Of a stretch of DNA of 64,000 bases, positions 1 to 12,800 are shown in pieces (within the stretch, counting starts at the first letter, position 1; the number at the start of each line of letters is the position of its first letter). A program made the translations under genes and the position numbers. The notes under the pieces were generated by a model, which had not been told where the DNA came from, did not search any database, and saw only the letters and a list, made by a program, of their open reading frames with translations. Source of the stretch: Arcuatula senhousia (lineage: Eukaryota > Mollusca > Bivalvia > Mytilida > Mytilidae); the NCBI GenBank assembly GCA_963971305.1, contig OZ020303.1, positions 44,690,106 to 44,754,105 on the forward strand, written 5' to 3'.

Positions 1-284
1 CCACCGTTCTCAGAGGAAAAGAACAGTTGAACTGATCAACAAAATATACAAAATGATGGCCAGAGATATATTTCAACCCTTTCACTCTAATATTCTATTT
101 TCTTTAAAGTAACCTTTGCTATATTACACGTTCATAAAAATATGAAAGAATGTTCACATACATGTACCTTTTAAAAGGACGTTTTGACACGTACAGTGTA
201 TAATATGCATAAAAAAAAATAATAGAAGAAGTCTGAACATTGTGTGTATGTATCATAAACATGTACATATTTATTCTTGATCTA

Positions 285-530
285 ACATCTCTTTAATAAA
301 AAGCCAGCCAGCTGAGCACAGCATGATAGGACCACAACATGTTGAACCCTGTACATTTGAGGCCCAATATGAATAGTCAATTGCTTTGGAAACATGCAGC
401 CCATGGTGGACTCACAAAGTTTTTTGACACATGCATTCTGTGGTGGACTTAAATGAATATTATATATAATATAAATATATATCATTGTGTTGGGATGCAC
501 ATAAGTCGCCCAAAATGGCCATGGATAGTA
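285..530 (-). repeat. Dispersed repeat, copy 1 (GACCACAACATG family)
   Basis: The stretch from about 296 to 420, containing CAGCATGATAGGACCACAAC, recurs at 19543-19690 and 50755-50920, all in the same orientation relative to the window. On the minus strand each copy leaves a similar short open frame ([13 protein letters not shown]), but reading frames differ and it is not a gene. Bases 1-280 and 540-930 show nothing else recognisable. Confidence 0.7.
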
Positions 531-934
531 TTGTTTCTCATTATGATTAAAAATGCCTAGAAACCAAATTTCGTTGAAATCGGACAAAGTTGACTTTTTA
601 ACTAGGTGGGACTGTAGTTAAACTGCCGCCATTTTGAAAACCAGAAGTTGGATCTTCATTCTGATTACACCATTTAAATCAGCATACCCAATTTAGCCAA
701 ATCAACCATTCCCATTACAATCTAAACAACTTTAATTTTTTGTTCTATTTTTAGTAACAACAGCAATTTTTGAAATGGCTGCCTTATCAGATTTTCTTGA
801 AACTTTGCAAACATGTTCTTTTTATTAAAAGGTACACTCATAAAAAATATGAACAGAATAGGACCCCATTTCCGAGAAATAGCCATTACAAGTTTTGGCT
901 ATTTTTAGTAATGGCGGCCATTTTGAAAATTTAA

Positions 935-2255
935 CAAGAGGCTCCCAGGAGCCTGAATCGCTCACCTGGTCTTAATGTCAACCCTTTGAAGACTTTTGTA
1001 CAGCTAAATGAGCTGAGTGTTTAAGCAAAAAAAGCTTTTCTCTATCTGCAATAGTTTTCATTCCAAAGCAAAAAAACACTATTTTTTACCTTTAAAGGGC
1101 CATAACCCCTTAAAGGGGTCATCTGACAACTTCGACCCTAAACGACTTTTGTAGAGCTAATTAAGCTAAACATTTAAGCAAGCAACATCTTTTCTCTATC
1201 TGCAAAAGTTTTCTTTCTTTAGGCCAAAAACACTATTTTTTGCCTTTAAGGGGCCGTAACCACTATAAGGGGTCATCTGGCAACTTTGACCCTATGGAAA
1301 CTTTTGTAGAGCTAAATGAGCTGAACATTTAAGCAAGCAACAACTTTTCTCTATCTGCAATAGTTTTCATTCCATAGGCCAAAAACACTATTTTTTGCCT
1401 TTAAGGGGCCATAACCCCTATAAGGGGTCATCTGACAACTTTGACCCTATGGAGACTTTTGTAGAGCTAAATGATCTGAACATTTAAGCAAGCAACAGCT
1501 TTTCTCTATCTGCAATAGTTTTCATTCTATAGGCCAAAAACACTATTTTTTGCCTTTAAGGGGCTGTAACCCCTATAAGGGGTCATCTGACAACTTTGAC
1601 CCTATGGAGGCTTGGGTAGAGCTAAACGAGCTGAACATTTAAGCAAGCAACAGCTTTTCTCTATCTGCAATAGTTTTCATTCTATAGGCCAAAAACTCTA
1701 TTTTTTGCCTTTAAGGGGCCATAACCCCTAGTTGTCATCTGACAACTTTGACCTTATGGAGACTTTTGTAGAGCTAAATGAGCTGAACATTTAAGCAAGC
1801 AACAGCTTCTCTCTATCTGCAATAGTTTTCATTTCATAGGCCAAAAACATGAAAAAATGCTATTTTTCACCTTTAAGGGGCCGTAACTCCCATAAGGGGT
1901 CATCTGACAACTTTGACTCAATGGAGACTTTTGTAGAGCTTTTGATGCTGAAGCAGTAGCGTGGCATCAGATTTCATCTATCTCTTATACTTTTTGATTT
2001 ACAAGCCAAAAACAGTAGTCTGACCCCCCCTGGTCTATTTTTAGCAACGGCAGCCATGTTTTTCGACGAATCAAAAATCCCCACATCAGTTCTGTGGGGG
2101 ATACCCTAAAGTACCACCAGACCAAATTTGGTTTGAATCTGTGCAGCCGTTTCAGAGGAGAAGAAGTTTGAAGAAAAGTTAACGACGACGACGACGACGA
2201 CGGACGCCAAGTGATGGCAATAGCTCACATGGCCTTTGGCCAGGTGAGCTAAAAA
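935..2255 (-). mobile_element. Helitron-like non-autonomous element, family A, copy 1
   Basis: One end is a hairpin, GGCTCCCAGGAGCC, then CGCTCACCTGG; the other ends GGCCAGGTGAGCTA, so GCTCACCTGG/CCAGGTGAGC forms subterminal inverted repeats. The core is about six 155-bp monomers (recurring GAGCTGAACATTTAAGCAAG at about 1320, 1470, 1629, 1780), then an (ACG)n microsatellite at 2180-2203. Related copies lie at 20405, 29370 and 58000. Non-autonomous; no coding capacity. Confidence 0.7.
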
Positions 2256-3129
2256 GTTGATTGCACATCTTTGAATGACCCTCTATCAAATAAAACAGTT
2301 TTCATTTGTTTTTAAAGGCAATTTTGTGCAGTAAGGAGGACAAAGTTCATGATCTACCAGAAGTGGAAGAAACGGTGCAAAAACAATAAGTCCCCGAAAC
2401 TCCTTTTGGGCGACTAAATTGAATAACTATTTTAGGAAAATTGAAAATTAATTAATAATATGACATTTTTATGCAGACACTAATAATTATTAACATTTTT
2501 TGCTCCTTTGACCCCTAATTCTCAAATAATGTATGAGATTGAAAAAATTTTGGGCATTGCACAACTTTGAACCCATAAGGTTGTATCAGTGCGAGATACA
2601 GTATATTAATACCATTGACACATTTAGTTGTCCATAACATTATTCAATTGCAATTTTTTTGCAGTCATATAAAAAGTACAGAGAGGTCATATTTTTAAAT
2701 TATACTATTAAATAGTTGTACAATTATATAATCCTAAAAGTTCCCAACCATACATTTTGTAAATGTTTAAAACAACCCTTAACAAGCAACAATACATATT
2801 AATATATTGAAAGTACAATAAGTTTCTTGATAAAAGTACTTTAAATAACAAAACAGTGTCTTCATTTGTTTTAGATTTAATAAATACAATTTAGATCAAT
2901 TTTTAAGGGAAATATATAAATGTACCAAATAAATTAATGTGAAAAACTTAGAAGTAATAAAGGATAAAATATGATTAAGCATAAAATAAGGGTTGCTCTG
3001 AATTTCTGAACAAAAAGAAAAAGCACTATATATATCATAATGAGTGACATAAGTTGAAAATGTAAAAAAAAGAACTAAAGCAAATAAATCTATGCAACAA
3101 GAAAACAGCAAAAAAAGCTTTCAACACTA
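2256..3129. other. AT-rich spacer, no gene
   Basis: AT-rich sequence downstream of the RAVER 3' end. No coding exon, hairpin element or tandem repeat was recognised. Confidence 0.5.
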
Positions 3130-3130
3130 A

Positions 3131-3315
3131 GGGCTGTTCCATTTAAATTGATGTGGGGGAGGGGGCATCCCCCTTTGCACTTTGTTCAAGACCCCCCACC
3201 AATATAAAATAAAATCATTACACATCCTAAAAATAGGCATTTTAACCCCCCACCAACAGAAAAATTAAAAAAAACTGCACCCCCCTGTCCCACATCAATT
3301 TAAATGGAATAGCCC
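3131..3315. mobile_element. MITE with 28-bp inverted repeats, 185 bp (Harbinger-like?)
   Basis: The termini GGGCTGTTCCATTTAAATTG and its complement ending CAATTTAAATGGAATAGCCC (one mismatch) extend about 28 bp, with C-rich sequence between. Flanks TAA/TGA could be a degenerate 3-bp target duplication, as for Harbinger elements. Confidence 0.75.
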
Positions 3316-3878
3316 TGAAGCTTGTGTACTATAATGTACAATATTATGTACTTATTCTGATGTTACACTTCATTATAATAATAAGTTGTCATTTGATTAC
3401 TTACTTGTATATAATGTTAATATTTGTTTGTTTGTATTCAACATAAAGCAGTTGGGGTCATTGAAAAAATAAAAAGTTTCAAAATTTCAAAGTTTCAAAG
3501 TTGATCAAACATTTTTCCTTTCCTAGAAATCACAATGTTTGTGGAAATAATAATAAGTAATGCAATGTGAACTACATGTTTATGCAGAGCATCTTTAAAA
3601 CAACAGAAATTGAAAACACTAACTTCTATTTTGAGATTTGTTCCCTACAAACATAATAATGATGAAAACTAAATATGTTATGAACAAACAAAAAATGCAT
3701 AGTGAGATGAAATCTAAAGTTGCAGCCATATTCAAATGATGATATAAGAGATTTAATTATTAAAGTGTGTAAATAATAGATCTTTAAGAGTTCTTCCATT
3801 TTAAGATTCAGTGTAATGTTTTCCAACATCCTCATTAACCTGCGAAAATGATTTTTTTAATAAAGTAATTTGACCAGG

Positions 3879-6800
3879 CTATAATTCCAGTCTTGGTCGC
3901 TTCTTGTAAGATTCAGCATAATGCCCTCCAATACCCTGTGAATGCTGGCCAATGAAGTCTCCCTCGGGACTGGGTTCTGGTGGGGGCAGTAAATGGCTAA
4001 AGTTTCTCTTCTGTCCTATTGGTGTTCTCTGTAGAATATGATAAATATACATGCATTATCATTACAAACTAGAATGGTGGTCTTCCATGGAAGACGTTTG
4101 TCACCTGCGTCTTTAAATATTTGGTAAAAAGAAAGTAGATGAGTTATTGCTATAAGATCGCTTTACACCATAAAGTACTATAGAAGGAAGCTACATGCCA
4201 AATATCAAGAGGCTTGGTCATGTAGTTGACAAGAAAACTGCAATGGAAATTTTTGTGACGCCGCAGGACAATGAGGCAAGACGACGAGTAGTGTCAAAGT
4301 GACTCCTATATGTGGCTTTGCAACACATTGCAGGCGACAGAATAATAATTACAAGATTAAATTTATATAATCTCCCTTTGATTTATTAAGGGGAAATTCA
4401 AATAATAATCAGAGTGTCATTTTCATGTCATTTTTGCTATTTATTTGATAAAATTTTATCTTATAGTTTTTGTTAACTTTTGTCCAGCTACGTAATTTAG
4501 CTTTTTTCCACACTATCAGTATGTACAATAGGAGGCTCAGTTTAATACCATCAAGGCAACTTAAAACAAAGGTTATCAGAGGTGGGATGGACAGATGAAT
4601 GAACAAACATATCCAAAAACATATGTCTCACAACTTTGGTGGGCAACAAAAAACATGTCCCCATTTTTCATCTGTTAATACTTACACAAACATTATCCTC
4701 TTTAAAGCCAACTGGAGTCGACAACCCACTAGAGGATAATCCTCCATCAGAAAACAGCGAGTCATTAGATCTATACGACTGCTCATACAGAGAAGACTGG
4801 TCAAAGAAGGAGTCTGCGTAATCACTCAGTGAGCTGGCTTGAGACCTGTTACGCTTGGTTCTCGACATGTAGATGTCGTCCATGTAATAAGTTTTCGTGG
4901 ATGAAGTAGGGAGCGATAGGAGAGAAGGAAGAGACGTAGAAAACTGGGAGTTCATAGACAGGTCTATCAAGTCACTGTGCTTTCTGGTTTCCTGTGAAAA
5001 AATAATAAATAAATGTTTACTTTGGAGAAAGTGAATCACATGTATTTGCAATTGGAAGGGATTAGATAGTAGAAGAGTTTTTTTTAACTCAAAAGTCAAG
5101 AAATAAAAATAACAACAAAGTTCCAGACAGTAAATTTAGCTACGCCTGACGCGCGTTTCATCTATTCAAGACTCATCAGAGGTGCTCTACCAAAAATATT
5201 GAAAATGCCAAATACTTTATGATTATGAAGAGTACCAAAAATACCTTACTTCTGTAAGGAGCAAATTAAATCACTTCTCTGACTGAAGATATATAAACAT
5301 GTGAGCAAGGGGAAGCATGTTCATTTTAAACTTACTATCCCAGGGTTGGGGAAATCTTTCATGGACAATTTTTTTAAAGGTGTACCTGTTTATCCTGTGA
5401 TATTGAAAGAAAACAATAGAATTTGAAATGGAACCTAAACTTGGATGTTTACCAGGCACCCAGTTATAAAAATTGCACATGCATTTATGATAACTTGATG
5501 AGCGTTGAAATGAATGGGAATAAAGTACATTTAAGTTTTAAACTTTATTTATGTTGACACTTTTAAAATCCGAATGTTGCTTAATCTAAATGTATGTTTC
5601 TTACCCTCAGTGGAACAGGTTCAATTGAAGTTGGTGGTGGAGGCATTGTGTTTAAGTTTGACATCAGTGGGGGTGGCATAAGTCCATCTGGTTCATCATA
5701 ATGGCCCTGGATCAGTGAAGTTGGCACGAGTCCATCAAGTTTCCGTTTGTGGCTTGACATCGATGGGGTTGGCATCAATCCATCTTGTTCATCATATTGG
5801 CCCTGCATTAAAGGGGGTCGCATAAGTCCATCAAGCTTCCTTTTAACACCCGACACCAATGGTGTTGGCATTAATCCATCTGATTCATCATATTGTCTCT
5901 GAAATGATTGCGGTTCTTTGTCATATTGGCTCTTAATCAGTCCTTGTGGTCCATCATAAGCCCTTGACATTAATGGAGTTGGCATTAGCCCATCTGGCTC
6001 ATCAAAGCCACCAGAAGAAACAGAATTAGACCTCACAGTGGAAGATGGACGATGCTTTATGGGTTGTGGTGGATAATTGTCCATCAATGGTCTTATATTT
6101 GCAATGTTGAGTTGAGATCCTTGTGTTCTAAGTGGTAAAATGCCATCAGAATTGTTATTCAAACTTATAGAATTTTGAAGCGTGTTAATATTCTGTCTTA
6201 ATAAAGGAGGAGGCACCTGTTGTGTATTGTTGTTTAGAATTGAGGAACCAAATGGCATATTGGCCATCAAAGGTGGTCTATTGACCCCCTCATAACCAAT
6301 GTTTTGAATATCATTATACTGTGCATTTCCTCGGATGCCATGTTGGGCCCTTGTGTCTGTCACCTGTGGCCTCAATCTGTGGTTTGGTATGTTTTCCTTT
6401 AGAGCACTATTGTTTATTCTGTTTTGAAGATTTCTTTCATAATCTGACAAATCTATCTCCAGCAAACTTTTAGGCTTTTGATCTGGTTTCACTCCTTTTG
6501 AAGACTGCTTAGATATGTTGGGTCCACTTCCTAAAATGCTAGAAGAATTTTGCATGGAAGAGGCCAGCTTCCCCAAGTTTACAAGCATATTCATATTTAC
6601 ATTCTTTACAGCCATGGCCAAAGATTGTAAGCTTGAATTCTGTTGGTTATTGTCTCTGTAATTCTGATTGGAGGATTTGTTGAAAGCTAATGGCTGATTG
6701 GATGATATTTGACTGATCAGATTTTTAAGAACAACACTGGCCTGGGCTGCGACAGGATCACCCAAGATGGAAGATGGTTTTCCCTAAAGAGGTAATTTAA

Positions 6801-9800
6801 AGGTTGAAAATTATAACACAAACAATATATACAAGTTTTAAGAATCAGAATGTCTATTAAGCATCAACAACAGCAAATGATCTTATAGTTATTTTACCAG
6901 TTAAGGGGATACGTTACGTTAAAAACGACGTTATCGATAAAATTTACCTGTAAAACAGAAAAACGTCCATGAACGATTTGAAAGGCAACGTCAATTTTAC
7001 TTGAACAGCGTTAAACTTTAACGCTATTATTTATCTTTGATGTAAATTCTTGAAAAAAGATGGTCCATTACCTATGACAAACTATATATCGTTGTTTAGA
7101 GAAAGATTTGGACTTTCTAGTGTTAGTTTTTGGTTGAAATGTGATGAAAAAATTTTGTTTTAATCAATGGAGAATAACAAAATTTTGAAAATAGTTGATC
7201 TTTTCCCATTACTTCTATACAAATTTCCCGCCAAAAACGATAATTTCAAAGTGAAATAATTTTAAAAATCGACCCATGACCACCTATTTCAAATAAATAT
7301 TTCGATGTGTCATGGTATAGAGTATCATTATGCAAATTTGTTTTGAAAAGTAAGATAGTTGACCAAAGTAACATATCCCCTTAACATTTTCTTTTCCTTG
7401 ACAACTTCAAGTTTCTTGATGTTTGAGAATATTATGTGTGTATGTTGGGATTTTACACCCTTTTTCAACCCACCTGGTCCATCACAGAGGTCAGTTTAAA
7501 TGGTGGAGCGTTCTCAATCTATTGCATACCAACTTTTCAGGTGCTAACCATGTTGTGTTTTGTGTTTTAAATACCGGACACAAAGATCGTAATGGAAGAG
7601 TGAGGTTTGGTACTCCATAAAACCTGGTTTAACACAACCTTTCATTTGAGAAGCCAGTACCAAAGTCAGGACCATTGCCATCTTCAAATTCTCAAGAATG
7701 TCATTCTTGTTTTGTCTTTTTTCTTGAACATTTGAAATCAATCCTTCTAGTTAAGTAATTTCATTATATTACCTTTATACCTGTTCAATAAATTTGTTGT
7801 TACCTTTAATCAATGCTTAATATTATCTACTTTTTTCAATCCCTGTTAATAAGACATTAAAAAATAAAATGTCAATTTAAGTCATTTACAGGAAGTATTT
7901 TCAAAAAATTTGAATAGCATCCCATCCTCAGTATTACTAGTAACACTGAAGTCTTTTACATCATGATATTGTCAGTACTGCAACTTAAATATTGACAGAA
8001 GATACCATTGCACTATGAATATACATTACCTGTTGACCTTGTTGATTTAAAATAAGTCCAAATAAATCCAATGGACTTAAGACCTGAAATGGAAAAAGAG
8101 AATTATTGGATATCCATCGAATTTGTCTACAAGACAGGTTTTGAATCATACCCATTACTTTGTCATCTTGGGCCAATTGCATAACATCGAGCATCAACCA
8201 CATGTAACATTAAAAGCTGCTAGCTGTTTTCCATTGTGGATTTTTAAAATTACCATTTGTATATAAAGCTTGTGTAGCGTACACTTATTCCACATCACAT
8301 TATTTTCTACTAATAACTTTTATTATGTTATTATAAGTAAACTTTGTTTTATCGTTGAAAATGTTTTCTGCAGGGTAATTGAATGAATATTTGGGAATAT
8401 TGTCACAATAAATTTTTTTAACACTTTCAAGATATTTTCAATGAGAGATAAAACTCCTAATATTTATGCATTATCACTGTTTTGTTGATTGAAACAAAAT
8501 ACATTGTATGACTATTTTGGTATTGATATCATGGACTTGCTTTATGCTAAAAAATGCACAAATTTATTGCCCGCTTCTTTCTAATGTTTCTATGGAGAAA
8601 ATGTTGTATTATGTTCAACTTTATTCTATTCTCTTCTTGTTCTAGTTTACTTTTTCATTACAACTTTTTGCTAGAGTATCTCTGATGAATTACTATAAAC
8701 AATATGCTTGTCAGGTGCACTTTTAAAATTGTCTGCAAGAACTTTAGTTGTAAGTTTGTATATTAAGTCTTGTTTATGATTACCTTATTCTGCTGTTTAG
8801 ACTGAAGTTGTAATGATAACAGAACCATCAAACCAAGTTGCATGTTGGGGTTCAACAATGGATTCATCTGGGCAGAAGGAGCAGGTCCCAGGATACCTAG
8901 AAAAAGAATTTTATATTTGATTCAATATAAAATGTATTATACATGTATTAAAAAATTTTTTAAAAGAAATTTAGGTTGATAACATTAATGCTTCGTTCAG
9001 CCACATCTTTTTGACTTCATTCTAGTCTACAAGGTAGTTGAAATTTATGCACAACGTATTTGTGGGCAATAGGTCATTTTGAATATACATTTTGTAAATT
9101 CCAAGTTCTTTTATTATATTTTTCCTGGGCACAACAACTTCAGGTGCAATAAACAGCAATAGATCAAAATAAATGCTGTTTAGTTGTTTATTGAAGATGG
9201 AATCTCTGATTCAGCCAATATTTCTACAGTATTAATCATATAGAGATTTTATTGTTTTCATAATCACACAAACGCTTTTGCAAAAGTCTACAGTGCAATA
9301 AACCAATTTGACTCGCAAAATGTTTAAGTCATGTCTGTTTATTTATATTAGAGGAAATTTTTTGGGGAAAAGCACAGAAATCCAAATCACAAATTGTAAA
9401 GATGCTGTGATAACATTCATGATACTCCATGGGATTGAGTTATCTTACCTGGCTTTGAATCTCCAGTCACTTGAGACAAATAAGTTTGCTGTAATTCATT
9501 TAATGCTTGCTTAAAACATGGCAATACTGAAAAAATAAAATGTTCTGATTAAAGTTTAAGTTTTGTTAGTATTAACTACTCTAGAAGTACTCTATCTATA
9601 CATAAAGTTAAATTTCATTTTCTAACAAAAAACATGTTTAAGAAAATTGCTGTAATGACACAAATGATAAATTAAATAAACTGTTAACACAGAGACATGT
9701 CTCGCCTGTCGCAACTGGACACAGTATAAAATGAAGTAATAATCCTCCTTAAACTGATCTTAACTAATGCTTAAGCAGCTGCATACCAAATATAAATGGT

Positions 9801-12800
9801 GAACCATAACTGCTTTATAAAAAACACTCGTGACATAAGTAAAAAGTTAAAAAGTGTAAAATCTCAAAGTCAGTAGACTGTGACTGCAGGATCATACAGA
9901 CAAATACTTTTGAAATTGATCTGTACTGATGCTAATGCAATTGCATACCCAATATCAATGATGTACCATAACTGCTTCATGTTAAACAGACTTAAGAAAA
10001 AAGGTTAACCTCGGCCAAATCAGTGTAAAATTTCAAAGTCAGTAGACCGTGACTGCAGGAGCATACAGGTGAAATCCTTTGAAAACTGATCTGTACTGAT
10101 GCTGATGCAACTGCATACCAAATATCAATGGTGTAACATAACTGCTTCATGTTAAACAGACTTAAGAAAAAAGGTTAACCTCGGCCAAATCGGTGTACAA
10201 TTTCAAAGTCAGTAGACCGTGACTGCTGGAGCATACAGGTGAAATCCTTTTAAAACTGATCTGTACTGATGCTGATGCAACTGCATACCAAATATCAATG
10301 GTGTAACATAACTGCTTCATGTTAAACAGACTTAAGAAATAAGGTTAACCTCGGCCAAATCAGTGTAAAATTTCAAAGTCAGTAGACCGTGACTGCAGGA
10401 GCATACAGGTGAAATCCTTTTAAAACTGATCTGTACTGATGCTGATGCAACTGCATACCAAATATCAATGGTGTAACATAACTAGTTCACATAAAACAGA
10501 CTTAAGCAAAAACTTTAACCAATTGTGGACGCCGCCGCCGCCATCGCCGTCGCCGCCGGAATCACCATACCTAAGTCTCGCTTTTTGCGACATTCGTCGC
10601 AGGCGAGACAAAAACACTCGTGACATAAGTAAAAAGTTAAAAAGTGTAAAATCTCAAAGTCAGTAGACTGTGACTGCAGGATCATACAGACAAAATACTT
10701 TTGAAATTGATCTGTACTGATGGTAATGCAATTGCATACCCAATATCAATGATGTACCATAACTGCTTCATGTTAAACAGACTTAAGAAAAAAGGTTAAC
10801 CTCGGCCAAATCAGTGTAAAATTTCAAAGTCAGTAGACCGTGACTGCAGGAGCATACAGGTGAAATCCTTTGAAAACTGATCTGTACTGATGCTGATGCA
10901 ACTGCATACCAAATATCAATGGTGTAACATAACTGCTTCATGTTAAACAGACTTAAGAAAAAAGGTTAACCTCGGCCAAATCGGTGTACAATTTCAAAGT
11001 CAGTAGACCGTGACTGCTGGAGCATACAGGTGAAATCCTTTTAAAACTGATCTGTACTGATGCTGATGCAACTGCATACCAAATATCAATGGTGTAACAT
11101 AACTGCTTCATGTTAAACAGACTTAAGAAATAAGGTTAACCTCGGCCAAATCAGTGTAAAATTTCAAAGTCAGTAGACCGTGACTGCAGGAGCATACAGG
11201 TGAAATCCTTTTAAAACTGATCTGTACTGATGCTGATGCAACTGCATACCAAATATCAATGGTGTAACATAACTAGTTCACATAAAACAGACTTAAGCAA
11301 AAACTTTAACCAATTGTGGACGCCGCCGCCGCCGTCGCCGCCGGAATCACCATACCTAAGTCTCGCTTTTTGCGACATTCGTCGCAGGCGAGACAAAAAT
11401 ATATATAAAAATATATATATTTCTAGCACCAGTATCCAAACTAAAATTGACTTTTAAATGTATACTGGTTAATTTCTTTAAATCCATCTATATAAATTCT
11501 TTTTTTATTGTTTTAGAAGACTTACATTCAGGCTGTCTATCACAAAGTTTCCTGGCCAGAGGAGTTTTTACAAGGTCATCTTTCATAAATACTGGATCTG
11601 GTAGTAAGCCTCTCTTAGTTCCAGGATCAAAAACAGGCCCATTACCACTCTATAAAAGACATTCAGCATTAACTACATGTACATATGTATTGGTGTTAAA
11701 TTAGTGTTAAATTTATCAATAACTTGAATGGCGGTCTTCCATTGAAGACGTATGTCGCCTGCCTCCCAAAATATAAGGTTAACAGGAAGTAGATGAGTTA
11801 CAGCTATAAGATTACTTTATACCATATAATACTATAGGAGGAAGCTACATGCAAAATATCAGAGGCTGTGTCATGTAGTTACCCGGAAAACTGTGACAGA
11901 AATTTTAGTGACGCCGAAGGTTGACACCAAGAAACGGATAGTGTCAAATAGACTCCTAAATATGTCGCTCTGCAACAAGTTGCAGACCACATTACAAGAC
12001 AACAAAGATTTAAAATAACGGGAACAAGTGAATGTGAAACTATCTCGATAAAACAACAGAGATTTTAAAATCTCAAAAAATTCATGGCCACCAGTCGTTT
12101 ATTGGAGATTTCAACATAGGCCATTGATAAATCTTGCAAAGAAAAAATTTAATTAAAAAAATATACAAGTGTGGCCACTAAAAGTATGCAGGGATGATTC
12201 CAAACATTTTCAAATGGGTCCCTTAAACCCAAATTGGGAATTTTGACCACAATTGGGATTTTTTTTTTTAAATAGCATCATGTTTTCAGAATGATATAAA
12301 TTTGATATTTTCCTTCGACCATACATACACTGATTTATACTCTAGTCTGGTGAGTGCAATAGTTGTACACATTGCTCACTCTTGCCTAGCATCAGATACA
12401 TTTATGTCGCTTTTAAAAATTAAGAAAAGCAGGTAAATTCAAGCAGGAACATTAAATAAACCCTTGTTTTTAAAATGTTCCTCATTCAAGAAAGTAGGTA
12501 GCAGAATAACACAGATTTCAACAAGCTTCAGTTAGCTTGATGTCAGTGTGGCAGGGAATCTAGGGGGCACTCAGGAACATAAAAAATGCAAAAATCAATT
12601 CACACTTTGGCACTTTCGGCACTTTCTTGTATCATAGAACACTTTCATTGACTCATAACAGTTTTTATGGCGTTTCAGTCCCCTGTCATAATTTTCCCCT
12701 TAAAATAAATATGGCTGACGATCTTTTTCATTAAACTTTCAGACTGCTTTTTAAAATAAATTCAGGAGACTTTGCCTTTTTAAGAGTAAAACTACATTCA

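Noticed and set aside
282..587. 101-codon open frame on the minus strand
   Set aside because: It lies in a dispersed repeat present three times in the window; no splice partner or family resemblance.
10439..11457. Two near-identical 75-codon frames with Pro/Ser runs
   Set aside because: They are translations of the family C Helitron-like repeat and its CGC microsatellite; the reverse-strand copy at 59047-59268 confirms this.
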